NCBI RefSeq assembly: GCF_024623325.1
Contig: NZ_JANJZD010000011.1
Span: forward strand, 62,001 to 126,000
Source: Acetatifactor muris
Lineage (GTDB): Bacteria; Bacillota; Clostridia; Lachnospirales; Lachnospiraceae
Direction of reading: 5' to 3'
DNA length: 64,000 bases
Positions 37,058-47,413 of this stretch are shown here, piece after piece. How positions within the stretch are numbered: position 1 is the first letter of the stretch; every line of letters begins with the position of its first letter. Made by a program: the position numbers and the translations under genes. The notes beneath the pieces were generated by a model, which saw nothing but the letters and a program-made list of their open reading frames with translations, had not been told where the DNA came from and did no database searches.

Positions 37058-38107
37058 TTATTCTATCGCTTTCCATTGCCCTGTCATTCTTTTCTGCTCC
37101 TCAATCTCCTGCTCATAGGCGGAAATTTTTTCCTCCCACACCTCGCTCAGCTCTGCTTCCCCTCTTCTGTCCGGCAGAGCACATTCTTCCGCCAGTACCT
37201 TTCCCAGATACTTCGTTATTTTTTCCGCCCCTGTAAGATTCAGATGCAGGCCGCCGTCATAAGTATCCTGACTGAAGTCCAGCCCGGTTTCCTCTGCCAG
37301 CTCCAGGAAATTAATGTACAACAGATCATGTTCTGCCGCATAGACTTCCACCTGCTCCTCCCACTCGTCATACCAGTAAGGATACAGGGACGGCGCCTTT
37401 ACCAGCACCAGCTGAATATCATTCTCCCTGCACAGCTCCGTCATTTTATCCAGATATCTGCAGGCGTTCTCACCAAACTGATAATCGGCAAGAATCCGTC
37501 CCTCCGGCACATTCTCCGCCGGTTTTACGTCAACTCTCATATAATATCCGTTGTGAGAAACAGGCTTCCTGTGAAACATATATTCCACATCCTCTGCATC
37601 CAGCTCACTCCATCGGGAATGATACCGGAGAATCGGAAAGACATAGTCCAGAAAGTGTTCCTCTTCTGTCATGGAAGCCAGTATGGACTTCACCTTCGAA
37701 ACGGACCACCGCATTCCCTCCAGACTCATTCGATTGTAGGCCTCTTTCTGCGGCTCATCGTACTTCAATGCCAGCACGTTGAAGATGACCACCTTCGGCT
37801 TCTCATACCGGAGCGTGTCCTCCAGAAGATAGTAGGACTGCCAGATGAGCTGCTGAGCGCTTCCTCTGATATAACTGTTGATTCCGTAATCTTCCCATAG
37901 TACTTTGGGGGAAAAATTTTCATATACTTCACAGTCCCCGATGAAAATCACATCATGATTTTTCTCTTCTTCATAATACTCCGCGATGAGATTGCCCTCC
38001 ACCACATCCGAAGCGTATTTGGGCATAAGCAGCCTCTGCAGGAGAAATAATGTCACTATGACAAAAGTTACAGAGCACACGGCTCTCACCATGCTTTTCT
38101 TATTCAT
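37058..38107 (-). CDS. DltD-position SGNH-like membrane protein with Cys in place of the nucleophile Ser
   Basis: 349 aa. An N-terminal membrane anchor (about 8-27) precedes an extracellular SGNH-type domain. Block I reads VIFIGDCEVYENF (Gly57-Asp58-Cys59), where the catalytic Ser of GDSL proteins is Cys. The C-terminal block has DGGLHLN with Asp284 and His288. It follows the MBOAT gene by 14 bp and holds the position of dltD, whose product completes transfer of the D-amino acid to teichoic acid. With Cys59 the protein might form a thioester intermediate, but activity is unproven. CTAGGAGG lies before the start. Confidence 0.82.
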   Translation of the reverse strand: MNKKSMVRAVCSVTFVIVTLFLLQRLLMPKYASDVVEGNLIAEYYEEEKNHDVIFIGDCEVYENFSPKVLWEDYGINSYIRGSAQQLIWQSYYLLEDTLRYEKPKVVIFNVLALKYDEPQKEAYNRMSLEGMRWSVSKVKSILASMTEEEHFLDYVFPILRYHSRWSELDAEDVEYMFHRKPVSHNGYYMRVDVKPAENVPEGRILADYQFGENACRYLDKMTELCRENDIQLVLVKAPSLYPYWYDEWEEQVEVYAAEHDLLYINFLELAEETGLDFSQDTYDGGLHLNLTGAEKITKYLGKVLAEECALPDRRGEAELSEVWEEKISAYEQEIEEQKRMTGQWKAIE

Positions 38108-38121
38108 AGTTCCTCTGCCTC

Positions 38122-39714
38122 CTAGAACTGATTATAAATGAACTGACTGGCATCATATCCAATTCCATAGGCGCCCATGAGAAGTACCGTCAGGAACAGG
38201 CCATACCAGATGGCAAACCGCAGTATATAAGGCTTCCGGGCAATTCTCTCCCTGACGCTTCCGCCCCGCTGCAGCAGGCTCACCAGAATCAGCGCCAGCA
38301 TCCCCGCCGTTAAGATACCATAGTCCGTCCTGCTCAGCCCTAATGTCATCAGCGAACCATCCCACAAAATGTTCCAGTTTCTGGCAGTCAGCAGGCTTGT
38401 GAACATTCGAAAAGTCAGAGGCACATCCCGGTAACAGTCAAAAGCCCGCAGACAGCTCATGAGCAATATCGTCCTCACAACCTGAAAAAAGCGGAATCCC
38501 GCATTGTTCTCCACATGGAACTTCCCATGAAATTTCCGATACAGCGGTTCCAGCTCCTGGGATATCATAATCACACCCCAGTTGCCCAGTCCCCATACGA
38601 TAAAATTCCAGCTGGCACCATGCCAGATTCCCGTGGCCAGCCATACCGCAAAGGAGGACAGGTACACCGGCACCCTTTTCCCCAGTGCTTCTCCCAGATG
38701 TCTTCTGGAGAATCTGGAAAGCTTCAGCATGGGCTGACATGCGGATATGGGATAAAAAATGTAGTCTGTAAACCATGTGCCCATAGTCATATGCCATCTG
38801 CGCCAGTATTCCTTGATGGATTTGGAAAAATAGGGGCGGTTAAAATTCTCCGCCACCTCTATGCCCAGACACTGAGCTGCACCGATGGTAATATCAATTC
38901 CCCCTGTGAAATCCGCGTACAGTTCCAGCGCATAGAACAGCATCCCCACCAGAACATAAGCCCCTCCATACGCCTCCGGATTTCTGACGATTTCATTGAC
39001 TCCTGTCAGAATTCGGTCCGCAATTACCAGCTTCTTAAAGTACCCCCACAGTATCCGCTGCAGCCCCCGGCTCACCTTCTCCCACTGAAAAGCATGCTCC
39101 CCATACAGAGTCCGGGACAAATCTCCGAATCTGCTGATGGGCCCCTGTACCAGCTGCGGAAAAAAGGACACAAATAAAGCAAACCGAAACGGATTCTTCT
39201 CCGCGGAACAGGTTCCCCGGTATACATCAATGATATATCCCACTGCCTGAAAGGTATAAAAAGAAATTCCCATGGGCAGCAGTAAATCCAGTGTCTGCAG
39301 CTCTTTTCCATTTCCCAGAAAATGCAGAAGTCCATTCACATTGCCGATGACAAAGTTGGTGTATTTTACCACTGCAAGAATACCCAGATTGAGCAAAAGA
39401 GCCGCCAGCAGAAGTCTGCGCTGTCTCTTCTGAATTCCTCTTTTATAGGTCTTTTTCTCTTCTTTTCCCAGACTCTCTCTGTGCGCCTTTAAATACAGGC
39501 TCTGTTCCTCCTGCAGCCCCTCAATCCTGCATCCCAGAAAATAGATGGTCAGGGTTGTCACCACTATATAAATCAGATAATAAGGGTTCGCCATAAAATA
39601 AAACAGATAACTGGCAAGCAGCAACAGAGACCACTGGAATCTTTTCGGCACAATATAATACAGTACAGACAATACCGCCAGAAAGCCGAGGAATTCATAT
39701 GATGTAAACAGCAT
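38122..39714 (-). CDS. MBOAT protein, DltB-like
   Basis: 530 aa polytopic membrane acyltransferase. Typical segments are LFTSYEFLGFLAVLSVLYYI at the start, LLLPMGISFYTFQAVGYIID, QLVQGPISRFGDL, KEYWRRWHMTMGTWFTDYIF, and the active-site His in ATGIWHGASWNFIVWGLGNW. In the Dlt pathway DltB carries the aminoacyl group from the carrier protein to the cell surface. Two bases separate it from the carrier protein gene, so translation is probably coupled. It is longer than the MBOAT at 23570-24961 and belongs to a different pathway. Confidence 0.92.
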   Translation of the reverse strand: MLFTSYEFLGFLAVLSVLYYIVPKRFQWSLLLLASYLFYFMANPYYLIYIVVTTLTIYFLGCRIEGLQEEQSLYLKAHRESLGKEEKKTYKRGIQKRQRRLLLAALLLNLGILAVVKYTNFVIGNVNGLLHFLGNGKELQTLDLLLPMGISFYTFQAVGYIIDVYRGTCSAEKNPFRFALFVSFFPQLVQGPISRFGDLSRTLYGEHAFQWEKVSRGLQRILWGYFKKLVIADRILTGVNEIVRNPEAYGGAYVLVGMLFYALELYADFTGGIDITIGAAQCLGIEVAENFNRPYFSKSIKEYWRRWHMTMGTWFTDYIFYPISACQPMLKLSRFSRRHLGEALGKRVPVYLSSFAVWLATGIWHGASWNFIVWGLGNWGVIMISQELEPLYRKFHGKFHVENNAGFRFFQVVRTILLMSCLRAFDCYRDVPLTFRMFTSLLTARNWNILWDGSLMTLGLSRTDYGILTAGMLALILVSLLQRGGSVRERIARKPYILRFAIWYGLFLTVLLMGAYGIGYDASQFIYNQF

Positions 39715-39716
39715 CC

Positions 39717-39947
39717 CTACTCTTCATCCTCCAGCCTTTGTATCAGGGCATACAGTGCCTCCGCCGAATTGAAATTCTCCGGCACAATATATTTTGCGGA
39801 AATGGTTACATCAAATACCTCCGCCACTTCCGATATGATAGTGATAATGTCGAAGGAGTCCAGGATTTTGCCGTCCACCAGATTTTTACAGCCTGCAAAA
39901 TCTACATCCGGATGTAAGTTGTTCAAGATTTCCATCAATTCTTCCAT
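39717..39947 (-). CDS. Acyl carrier protein, DltC-like
   Basis: 76 aa with the fold and size of D-alanyl carrier proteins. The phosphopantetheine site is the Ser in GKILDSFDII (Ser31). It is acidic, as expected (ending QRLEDEE). In the Dlt system the amino acid activated by DltA is bound here as a thioester and passed to DltB. It lies between the adenylating enzyme and the MBOAT protein, matching dltABC composition. AAAGGAAA precedes the start. Confidence 0.9.
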   Translation of the reverse strand: MEELMEILNNLHPDVDFAGCKNLVDGKILDSFDIITIISEVAEVFDVTISAKYIVPENFNSAEALYALIQRLEDEE

Positions 39948-40087
39948 TTTCTCAGTTTCCTTTCCTCATGTGTGTCTATTTTTATCCTGTCTTTCCTATT
40001 TTCCCTGCTTTCCATGTTTCCGGCTTCCCTGTCTCTCATTTTCCGCTCCCTGCTTTGTGCTTTCCCTGCTTCGATTCTGCAAACGCT
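39948..40087 (-). other. Purine-rich intergenic tract before the carrier gene
   Basis: The 140-bp gap between the adenylating-enzyme and carrier genes is strongly purine-rich on the transcribed strand, with repeated GGAAA, GGGAAA and GGAAAG words. A similar 168-bp tract (41591-41758) precedes the adenylating-enzyme gene. No open reading frame or hairpin terminator is visible in either. Confidence 0.45.
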
Positions 40088-41590
40088 TTACAGCATCTTC
40101 GTCAATGTCATCCTGTCAATTTTTCCATTGGCCGTGTAGGGCAGTTTTTCCAGCCGGACGATTCTGCCGGGCAGCATATACCTGGGCAGCTTTTCCTTTA
40201 AGCTGACAGTCAATGTCTTCTCGTCTGTCCTGCCGCTGTAATAAAGGACAATTTTTGATCTCGCTTTATCATAGACACATCCTGCCGCTTCAATGCCGTC
40301 CAGCGCATTCACATTCACCTCAATCTCCCCCAGCTCGATCCGATGCCCCATATGTTTAATCTGATAGTCCCTGCGGGATACAAATTCCAGTTCCCCTCTG
40401 TCATTGAGGCGCCCGATATCTCCGGTACGATAAATCAGTTCCGGGTAAAATGAATTCAGGGGATTCTGGACAAATACTTCCGCAGTCTTTTCCGGATTGT
40501 TGTAATACCCCAGAGTCAGAGAAGCTCCCCTGATACAGATTTCTCCCTCTTCCCCTGACCCGCACCTTTGATTTTTCTCATTCAGCAATAAAATTTCCGT
40601 ATTTTTAAACGGTTTCCCGATGGGAATTACATCTCCCGGCACAAATTCTCTGTCCACGGTATAATAGCAGCATACACCGGTGCCTTCCGTAGGCCCGTAC
40701 AGATTCACGTATGTCGCATCCGGCAGGACAGCCTTCCACTTGTTAAACTGTTTCACCGGAAACGCTTCGCTGACAAAGGCAATCAGACGCAGATGCTCTG
40801 GAATCACCGTCTCAAAGGTCCCCAGCGCCGAGATCATGGTCAGCGCGGAAACCACCCAGCAAACGGTGTTAATCTGATATTCATTCATAAATTCTACCAG
40901 TCTGACCGGAAGCATAAACAGCTCTTTCGGAATCAGATAGGCAGAGGCACCGAATTTGACTGTGGAAAACAGTTCTCTCAGACAGGCGTCCATATACAAA
41001 GGCGCCTGATTGCCGAATACCGTATTCTCATCAAACCCAAGTGCCTCTGAAAGATGATCAATATAGTCAATCACCGAACGATGACATGCTGTCACGCCTT
41101 TTGGAATCCCCGTGGAACCGGAGGTAAATACAATATAAATCGGGTCCGTATCCAGTGCTTTCTCATAGATTTCCTGTAATGCCGCTTCCTTTATCCCGGT
41201 ATGACATATTTCATCATACAGTACGATTTTGCCGTCAAAAGCCATTTTCTCTGCTGCTTCCATAGTCCCGGCATCACAGATCATCACTTTGGCCTTCACA
41301 TTTTCCAGAATCAGGCGGATTCTGCTTTCCGGCATTTCCACATCAATGGGAACATAATAATTGCCTCCGCAAATCACACCAAAAAAAGCAGCGACCATTT
41401 TGGGATGCCTGTTCATAAAAATAACCACCGGCTCTCTGTATACGCCGCTGTCACTTAAAAATGTGCCGATTGCCCGGCTCTGTCCGTACACTTCCCCGAA
41501 AGTCAGACTTTCCGTTCCGTTGGAGTACGCCATCTTATCCGGTACCCTTTTCACACTATCCGTCAGATAATCCAAAACATGTGTCTGCAT
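40088..41590 (-). CDS. Amino-acid-adenylating enzyme, DltA-like
   Basis: 500 aa, the usual length of D-alanine-carrier protein ligase. Adenylation motifs are in order: FTSGSTGIPKGV (about 155-166), YGPTEGTGVCCYYT, YRTGDIGRL, DYQIKHMGHRIELGEIE and the C-terminal NGKIDRMTL with the catalytic Lys. It activates an amino acid with ATP and loads it on the carrier protein encoded next. Alanine is the default prediction by family, but the neighbouring Asp/Glu racemase leaves D-Asp, D-Glu or another amino acid possible. GAGGATAAG precedes the ATG. Confidence 0.9.
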   Translation of the reverse strand: MQTHVLDYLTDSVKRVPDKMAYSNGTESLTFGEVYGQSRAIGTFLSDSGVYREPVVIFMNRHPKMVAAFFGVICGGNYYVPIDVEMPESRIRLILENVKAKVMICDAGTMEAAEKMAFDGKIVLYDEICHTGIKEAALQEIYEKALDTDPIYIVFTSGSTGIPKGVTACHRSVIDYIDHLSEALGFDENTVFGNQAPLYMDACLRELFSTVKFGASAYLIPKELFMLPVRLVEFMNEYQINTVCWVVSALTMISALGTFETVIPEHLRLIAFVSEAFPVKQFNKWKAVLPDATYVNLYGPTEGTGVCCYYTVDREFVPGDVIPIGKPFKNTEILLLNEKNQRCGSGEEGEICIRGASLTLGYYNNPEKTAEVFVQNPLNSFYPELIYRTGDIGRLNDRGELEFVSRRDYQIKHMGHRIELGEIEVNVNALDGIEAAGCVYDKARSKIVLYYSGRTDEKTLTVSLKEKLPRYMLPGRIVRLEKLPYTANGKIDRMTLTKML

Positions 41591-41758
41591 CTTATCCTCT
41601 GTCCTTTTCTCTCTCTTCCTTCCCTTACGCTTTATTGTCCGCGCGTTTCCATTTCCCCGTGTTCTTCTGCCTGCTTCCTTTTCTGCTTCTTTTTTATTGT
41701 CTGCGCACTTCTGAGACTGAATGCTTCTGGCCCCTGCTCTCCCGGTGCCTGCGGCTCC

Positions 41759-42478
41759 TCACCCTCTTACAATCAGCCGCGCATATTCTTCCCGCACCCG
41801 GTTACAGCTCTGCACAGCCTTCCGCGCCAGCACTTCCATCACATCCAGACAGCCCGCCGGCAGACTGTGATCTCTTTTAATCAGAGAAAGTTCCGTACAT
41901 GCCAGCAAAATCACTTCTGCCCCCTGGTCGAACAGATTCTCAGCTATCTGGTAAAAAAGAGGCATATTTACCTCTTTCCCCGCTTTTATTTCCTGATAGA
42001 TAATCTCCATGATTCCCTTCTGGCTTTCGGCATCCGGTATCATCGGACAAATCCCCCGCTGCTTCAATGCCTTCTGGAATAACCCACTCTGAATGGTTCC
42101 GTCAGTGGCCAGTATCCCCGCCCGGGACACCTTTTCTTCCTCCAGGTAAAAAGCCGTTTCCTCTATGGCATGAATTATGGGAAATCCGATTCGCCTCTCC
42201 AGCTCCTGATGAAAAAAATGTGCAGTAATACAGGGAATCGCAAGGATATCAGCTCCCATTTCCCTCAGCTTTTTCCCTGCCATAACCATATCTTCCACCG
42301 GGCTTATCTCACTTTTCCCTGTAATGTAGTCTGTCCGGTCCGGGATGGACGGCTTGCTGTAAAGCAGGATTTCCATATGTTCCTGATCTGTCCGCGCATC
42401 GCTCATCTGTGTCAGAAGCTGCAGAAAATATGCGGTTGCCATGGGTCCAAGACCGCCCAGTATCCCCAGCGTTCTCAT
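41759..42478 (-). CDS. Aspartate/glutamate racemase family protein
   Basis: 239 aa. Pseudo-symmetric two-domain racemase with the opening LGILGGLGPMATAYF. The two catalytic cysteines are Cys83 (IPCITAH) and Cys194 (LLACTELSL). The first motif is usually PCNTAH; here Asn is Ile. PLP-independent racemases of this family convert L- to D-aspartate or glutamate. The start codon overlaps the stop of the transglutaminase-like gene by one base (TGATG), so the two are translationally coupled. Its place inside a Dlt-like operon suggests it provides a D-amino acid for that pathway. Confidence 0.9.
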   Translation of the reverse strand: MRTLGILGGLGPMATAYFLQLLTQMSDARTDQEHMEILLYSKPSIPDRTDYITGKSEISPVEDMVMAGKKLREMGADILAIPCITAHFFHQELERRIGFPIIHAIEETAFYLEEEKVSRAGILATDGTIQSGLFQKALKQRGICPMIPDAESQKGIMEIIYQEIKAGKEVNMPLFYQIAENLFDQGAEVILLACTELSLIKRDHSLPAGCLDVMEVLARKAVQSCNRVREEYARLIVRG

Positions 42479-44133
42479 CAGTTAACCTCCGGATATAAGC
42501 TATGGTCATAATTATGAGAATTACTGTGCGCTGCCGAGTATTCCATCAGCTGAGCCTCTGTCCACATACAGATATGGGGATGATCCTTAGCTCTTGGTGT
42601 TGTATCAAAATGATACCAGCCATACCCTACATCCACCAGATTCCAATAGTGATTGGATCTCGTGGGAATCTTTGCAATATCCATGTTGGTAATCCCTGCT
42701 CTGATCAGCAATGCCTTGGCTGTGCACGCATAGACATAACAGTCACCCCTGCCCTCCGCCAGCCCTTCGTAAGCCGCCCGCACCCAGTTATCTCTTTCAG
42801 AATGATTGACATATGCGATATGGGACTGATTATAACTGTAGATTGCCTCCAGCTTCTGCTCCGGCGTCATATCTTCCGTAAATATCTCAGCCAGTACATT
42901 ATCTGCCAGCACATACACTTCTCTTTCATCATACACTCTGGGTCTGACCGTAATCTGCGCCGTAACCCTTGTCTCATTTCCCGCGAAATCTTTTGCAATA
43001 TAAGTGATCGGATACGTTCCTTCCACGCTGAGATTCACCTCACTGTTATCCACGGTAAGAGTCAGACCTTCCGGACAATTATCCGTAACTGTCACGTTCT
43101 TCTTATAAGCGACAGAACCGCCTGCCAGCACGCTTAAGTCAGTCACACCGCTTATCACCGGCGGTTCCACATCCTTTTCCAGCGTTAATTTTGCCGTTTT
43201 CACCGTTTCGTTTCCGCCGGCATCCGTCACACTGATTTCCACTGTCTGCTCACCTGCGCCGGACAGGTCCGGCGCCTTTACAAACTTCGCCGTCACCGCT
43301 GTCACATCCTCAACTGAAAGAATAAAATCCTCCGGTTCTTTGGGAAGCAAGGTAAAATCATGGACATCCTGAAGCTCCACCTCAGGTGGAATCGTATCCA
43401 CAATATGCATTTCAGCTTTGTAATCAACACCATCCACCTGCAACCTGACCATCCGGTCTGCGGGCACAGTGTAGTCATAACTGCCTATATCTGTCTTGAA
43501 TTCCGCTTCTTCTCCCGCCAGCACAAAGTCCCCCAGCGTCGGCGGTTCACTGCCAGCTTCCACTGTCAGCTCAGAAACCACCTGCGAGACAAAAAGCTCC
43601 GAGACAATCGTCGTCTGATTCCCTCCCAAATCTGTCAGCAGTACCTCTATACTCTGCTTTCCAGGTACGGTGAAATCAGGCTGTACACCAAAGGATGCTT
43701 CCACATTTGTCGCATCCCTGATATCCGATACAAAAGCATCTGCCCCACACTCCTGTCCCAGCTCCAGATTTACTTTAACCGGTTCTCCCTGGGGCGCTAT
43801 GGTATCCGTTATGTACAAAGTACTTTTATGTGTAAAATATCCCGCCCTGATTCTGACATGATACTCACCTGGAACCGTGATGTCGATTTCGTCACTGTCT
43901 TCCGTAAAATACGCTTCTTCCTCCGGCTCCCTCAAAAAATCCCGGACCGTCACTTCCACGCCTGCTTCCACATAGCATTCTCTGTATACTCTGCCATTCT
44001 CATATACCAAAAATACCCCTGACACGGCGAGCAGCAGAAAACATATGCCGCCAATCAGGAAATTTCTTTTGCCTGCAGATATCCGCCCCTGTCCGTTTGA
44101 ATTCAGTGCCTCTCTTGTACGTTCACCATCCAT
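42478..44133 (-). CDS. Membrane-anchored Ig-repeat protein with a transglutaminase-like domain
   Basis: 551 aa. A short cytosolic N-terminus, one membrane helix (about 24-43), then several Ig-like domains with the DAGGNET / DFAGNETR style of repeats (about 95-400), and a C-terminal transglutaminase-core domain. The Cys-His-Asp triad is visible: Cys465 in GRGDCYVYA, His495 in NHYWNLV, Asp510 in YHFDTTPR. The extracellular catalytic domain could cross-link, amidate or cleave peptides at the cell surface. First gene of the Dlt-like operon, with a promoter at 44163-44191. The substrate is unknown. Confidence 0.87.
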   Translation of the reverse strand: MDGERTREALNSNGQGRISAGKRNFLIGGICFLLLAVSGVFLVYENGRVYRECYVEAGVEVTVRDFLREPEEEAYFTEDSDEIDITVPGEYHVRIRAGYFTHKSTLYITDTIAPQGEPVKVNLELGQECGADAFVSDIRDATNVEASFGVQPDFTVPGKQSIEVLLTDLGGNQTTIVSELFVSQVVSELTVEAGSEPPTLGDFVLAGEEAEFKTDIGSYDYTVPADRMVRLQVDGVDYKAEMHIVDTIPPEVELQDVHDFTLLPKEPEDFILSVEDVTAVTAKFVKAPDLSGAGEQTVEISVTDAGGNETVKTAKLTLEKDVEPPVISGVTDLSVLAGGSVAYKKNVTVTDNCPEGLTLTVDNSEVNLSVEGTYPITYIAKDFAGNETRVTAQITVRPRVYDEREVYVLADNVLAEIFTEDMTPEQKLEAIYSYNQSHIAYVNHSERDNWVRAAYEGLAEGRGDCYVYACTAKALLIRAGITNMDIAKIPTRSNHYWNLVDVGYGWYHFDTTPRAKDHPHICMWTEAQLMEYSAAHSNSHNYDHSLYPEVN

Positions 44134-44162
44134 TGTTCTTCCTGCCTGTAAACATTTATGTT

Positions 44163-44191
44163 ATTATAAAATGTTCTTTTTGAAGAGTCAA
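44163..44191 (-). promoter_or_regulatory. Promoter of the Dlt-like operon
   Basis: Minus-strand TTGACT (44186-44191), 17 bases, TATAAT (44163-44168), about 30 bp before the start codon of the first gene, so the leader is very short. Confidence 0.8.
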
Positions 44192-44212
44192 GGTCAGCAA
44201 TGTACAAAAGCA

Positions 44213-44251
44213 AGGGCCCGAAGCCGCTTTTGAACGGCTTTTGGCCCTTTT
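44213..44251. terminator. Orphan hairpin with T-run upstream of the Dlt-like operon promoter
   Basis: AGGGCC-CG-AAGCCG pairs with CGGCTT-TT-GGCCCT around an 8-base loop, followed by TTTT on the plus strand. It lies outside the operon transcript (upstream of its promoter) and behind no plus-strand gene. The rest of the gap 44134-44454 shows no gene. Confidence 0.45.
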
Positions 44252-44454
44252 TACAAAAATTTTACACTTTCTCTTCCCCCATTCCCCCTCCCAGGCCCAT
44301 ACTGACTCCCTTCAGGTAATTTTCAGCCTGCCGGCAGCAATTTGAAAAATCAGACGAAATCAATCGAAATCACAGGATTTTTGAAAACTGAGTCGTGACA
44401 ATCCCTCCTTTCTGTGGTATGATGAGAGCAGTCTTTGAAAGGAGGGAAATCATT

Positions 44455-44961
44455 ATGGCATTAACGAATGAAGATCTGCTGGCAATTTCACAGATATTAG
44501 ATGTAAAGTTGAAAGCGGAGATACAACCGATAAAAAATGAGATACAAACCTTGAGAAGCGAACTACAGACAAAACTTCAGGCTCTCGGTTCTGAACTGCA
44601 CACAGAACTTCAGGCTCTTGGTTCTGAACTGCACACAGAACTTCAGGCTCTTGATTCTGAACTGCACGCAGAACTTCAGGCTCTTGGTTCTGAACTGCAC
44701 ACAGAACTTCAGGCTCTTGGTTCTGAACTGCACACAGAACTTCAGGCTCTTGATTTTGAACTGCACGCAGAAATACACCAGATAAAAATGTTCCAGGAAA
44801 ATGTAATAATGCCTCAATTGAACACCATTACGGACTGCTACACTTCTACTTTTCACAGGTATAAAGATTCCGTGGAAGGATATGAAGCACTGCAGGCCGA
44901 CAACGAGGTCATGAAAAATGTTATTATGGAACATAGTGAAAAGCTTCAAAAACTGGCATAA
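44455..44961 (+). CDS. Small coiled-coil protein with 11-residue repeats
   Basis: 168 aa from the ATG at 44455, with AAAGGAGGG upstream. After ~40 residues, six copies of an 11-residue unit (LQALGSELHTE and variants) form a hendecad coiled coil, encoded by 33-bp tandem repeats. A short helical tail follows (ending HSEKLQKLA). No enzyme motif. Similar short coiled-coil proteins occur in Lachnospiraceae, but I know no function. Repeat number could vary between strains by slippage without breaking the frame. Confidence 0.75.
   Translation: MALTNEDLLAISQILDVKLKAEIQPIKNEIQTLRSELQTKLQALGSELHTELQALGSELHTELQALDSELHAELQALGSELHTELQALGSELHTELQALDFELHAEIHQIKMFQENVIMPQLNTITDCYTSTFHRYKDSVEGYEALQADNEVMKNVIMEHSEKLQKLA
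44575..44772 (+). repeat. Six tandem 33-bp repeats within the coiled-coil gene
   Basis: Exact 33-bp period. Units 3 and 6 share the variants GATTCT/GATTTT and CACGCA, while 1, 2, 4 and 5 share CACACA. This suggests that a three-unit block (99 bp) was duplicated after the single units arose. Confidence 0.9.
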
Positions 44962-45015
44962 TCAAAGACCCCGCTGCAAGCAGCCACTTGGCTCGTTGCT
45001 CGCGGGAATAAAGGA

Positions 45016-45050
45016 AATGCCGCCCCGGGATACCATCCGGGTGCGGCATT
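45016..45050 (-). terminator. Terminator of guaB
   Basis: A GC-rich hairpin with 15-bp arms and few mismatches (AATGCCGCACCCGGA side on the transcribed strand) ends in a T-rich stretch about 20 bp after the guaB stop. Confidence 0.7.
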
Positions 45051-45070
45051 CACTGTATATTCTCTTCTCT

Positions 45071-46674
<1,604 letters not shown>

Positions 46675-46685
46675 GCCCCCGCCTT

Positions 46686-47195
46686 TTAATCAGCAAAAAC
46701 TTTCCGGGGTGCAACATTTTTCATCACTTTTATCATTTCTTCGGAAGGGCTCAGAATAATCTTCTCGCCGCCTTCATAGTACATGATAAACCGTCTGTCA
46801 GGCTGCAGTTCCTCGCCTATACTGTAGTCCTTTGTCTTGTTTACATTGCGATTTCTATAATTGTCCAGATGATAACTTTTGAAAGGAGCCAGAATTTCCA
46901 CTCTGTCCAGCTGATAGGTGGCCACTCTCTTTCTCCTTGTCTTCGCCATGACCTTGTCCACCACCAGCTCTCTGTCCAGATAGAGGTACTCATACTCCAG
47001 ATCCGTGAAAAGATTGACAAAATAAGCCCCCACGCCGGTAATAATCGCACCGATAAATGCGAACATCATCAGAGGCGGGAGGACAAATATCGCCAACACA
47101 AACACCACAGTCAGCATGATCAACAGCATTTTAAAAAATTTCCCTATCCAGGAGGGTTTTGCCTTTACCAGGCATTCCACATAAGTATCGCTCAT
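46686..47195 (-). CDS. DUF6106-like membrane protein
   Basis: 169 aa from the ATG at 47195 (MSDTYVECLVKAK), with GGAAAGGA upstream. Two adjacent hydrophobic helices (about 17-60: FFKMLLIMLTVVFVLAIFVL and FAFIGAIITGVGAYFV) are followed by a cytosolic beta-rich domain with KTRRKRVATYQLDRVEILAP and DRRFIMYYEGGEKIIL. This looks like a PH-like domain of the kind seen in small clostridial membrane proteins. Function unknown. Apparently monocistronic. Confidence 0.68.
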   Translation of the reverse strand: MSDTYVECLVKAKPSWIGKFFKMLLIMLTVVFVLAIFVLPPLMMFAFIGAIITGVGAYFVNLFTDLEYEYLYLDRELVVDKVMAKTRRKRVATYQLDRVEILAPFKSYHLDNYRNRNVNKTKDYSIGEELQPDRRFIMYYEGGEKIILSPSEEMIKVMKNVAPRKVFAD

Positions 47196-47413
47196 CTCAT
47201 ATTCCTTTCCTTTATTTTGATTTTCCTCTATCATAAACTATCTGACCGCAACTTTCAAGCAGACTTTCCAAAATATCTGTTTTTTCATAATAAAGCTGTC
47301 ATTCACTCCCTGACCGGCGGCAGATACTTCACAGTTCAAATCCGGCATTCTGAGTCTGCAAGTCAAAATCCCGGAAAACATTGCCATATTGCTCAATGAA
47401 TTCCGGGATCTTC

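Noticed and set aside
44213..44251. Riboswitch or attenuator for the Dlt-like operon
   Set aside because: The hairpin lies upstream of the best promoter (44163-44191), so it should not be in the transcript.
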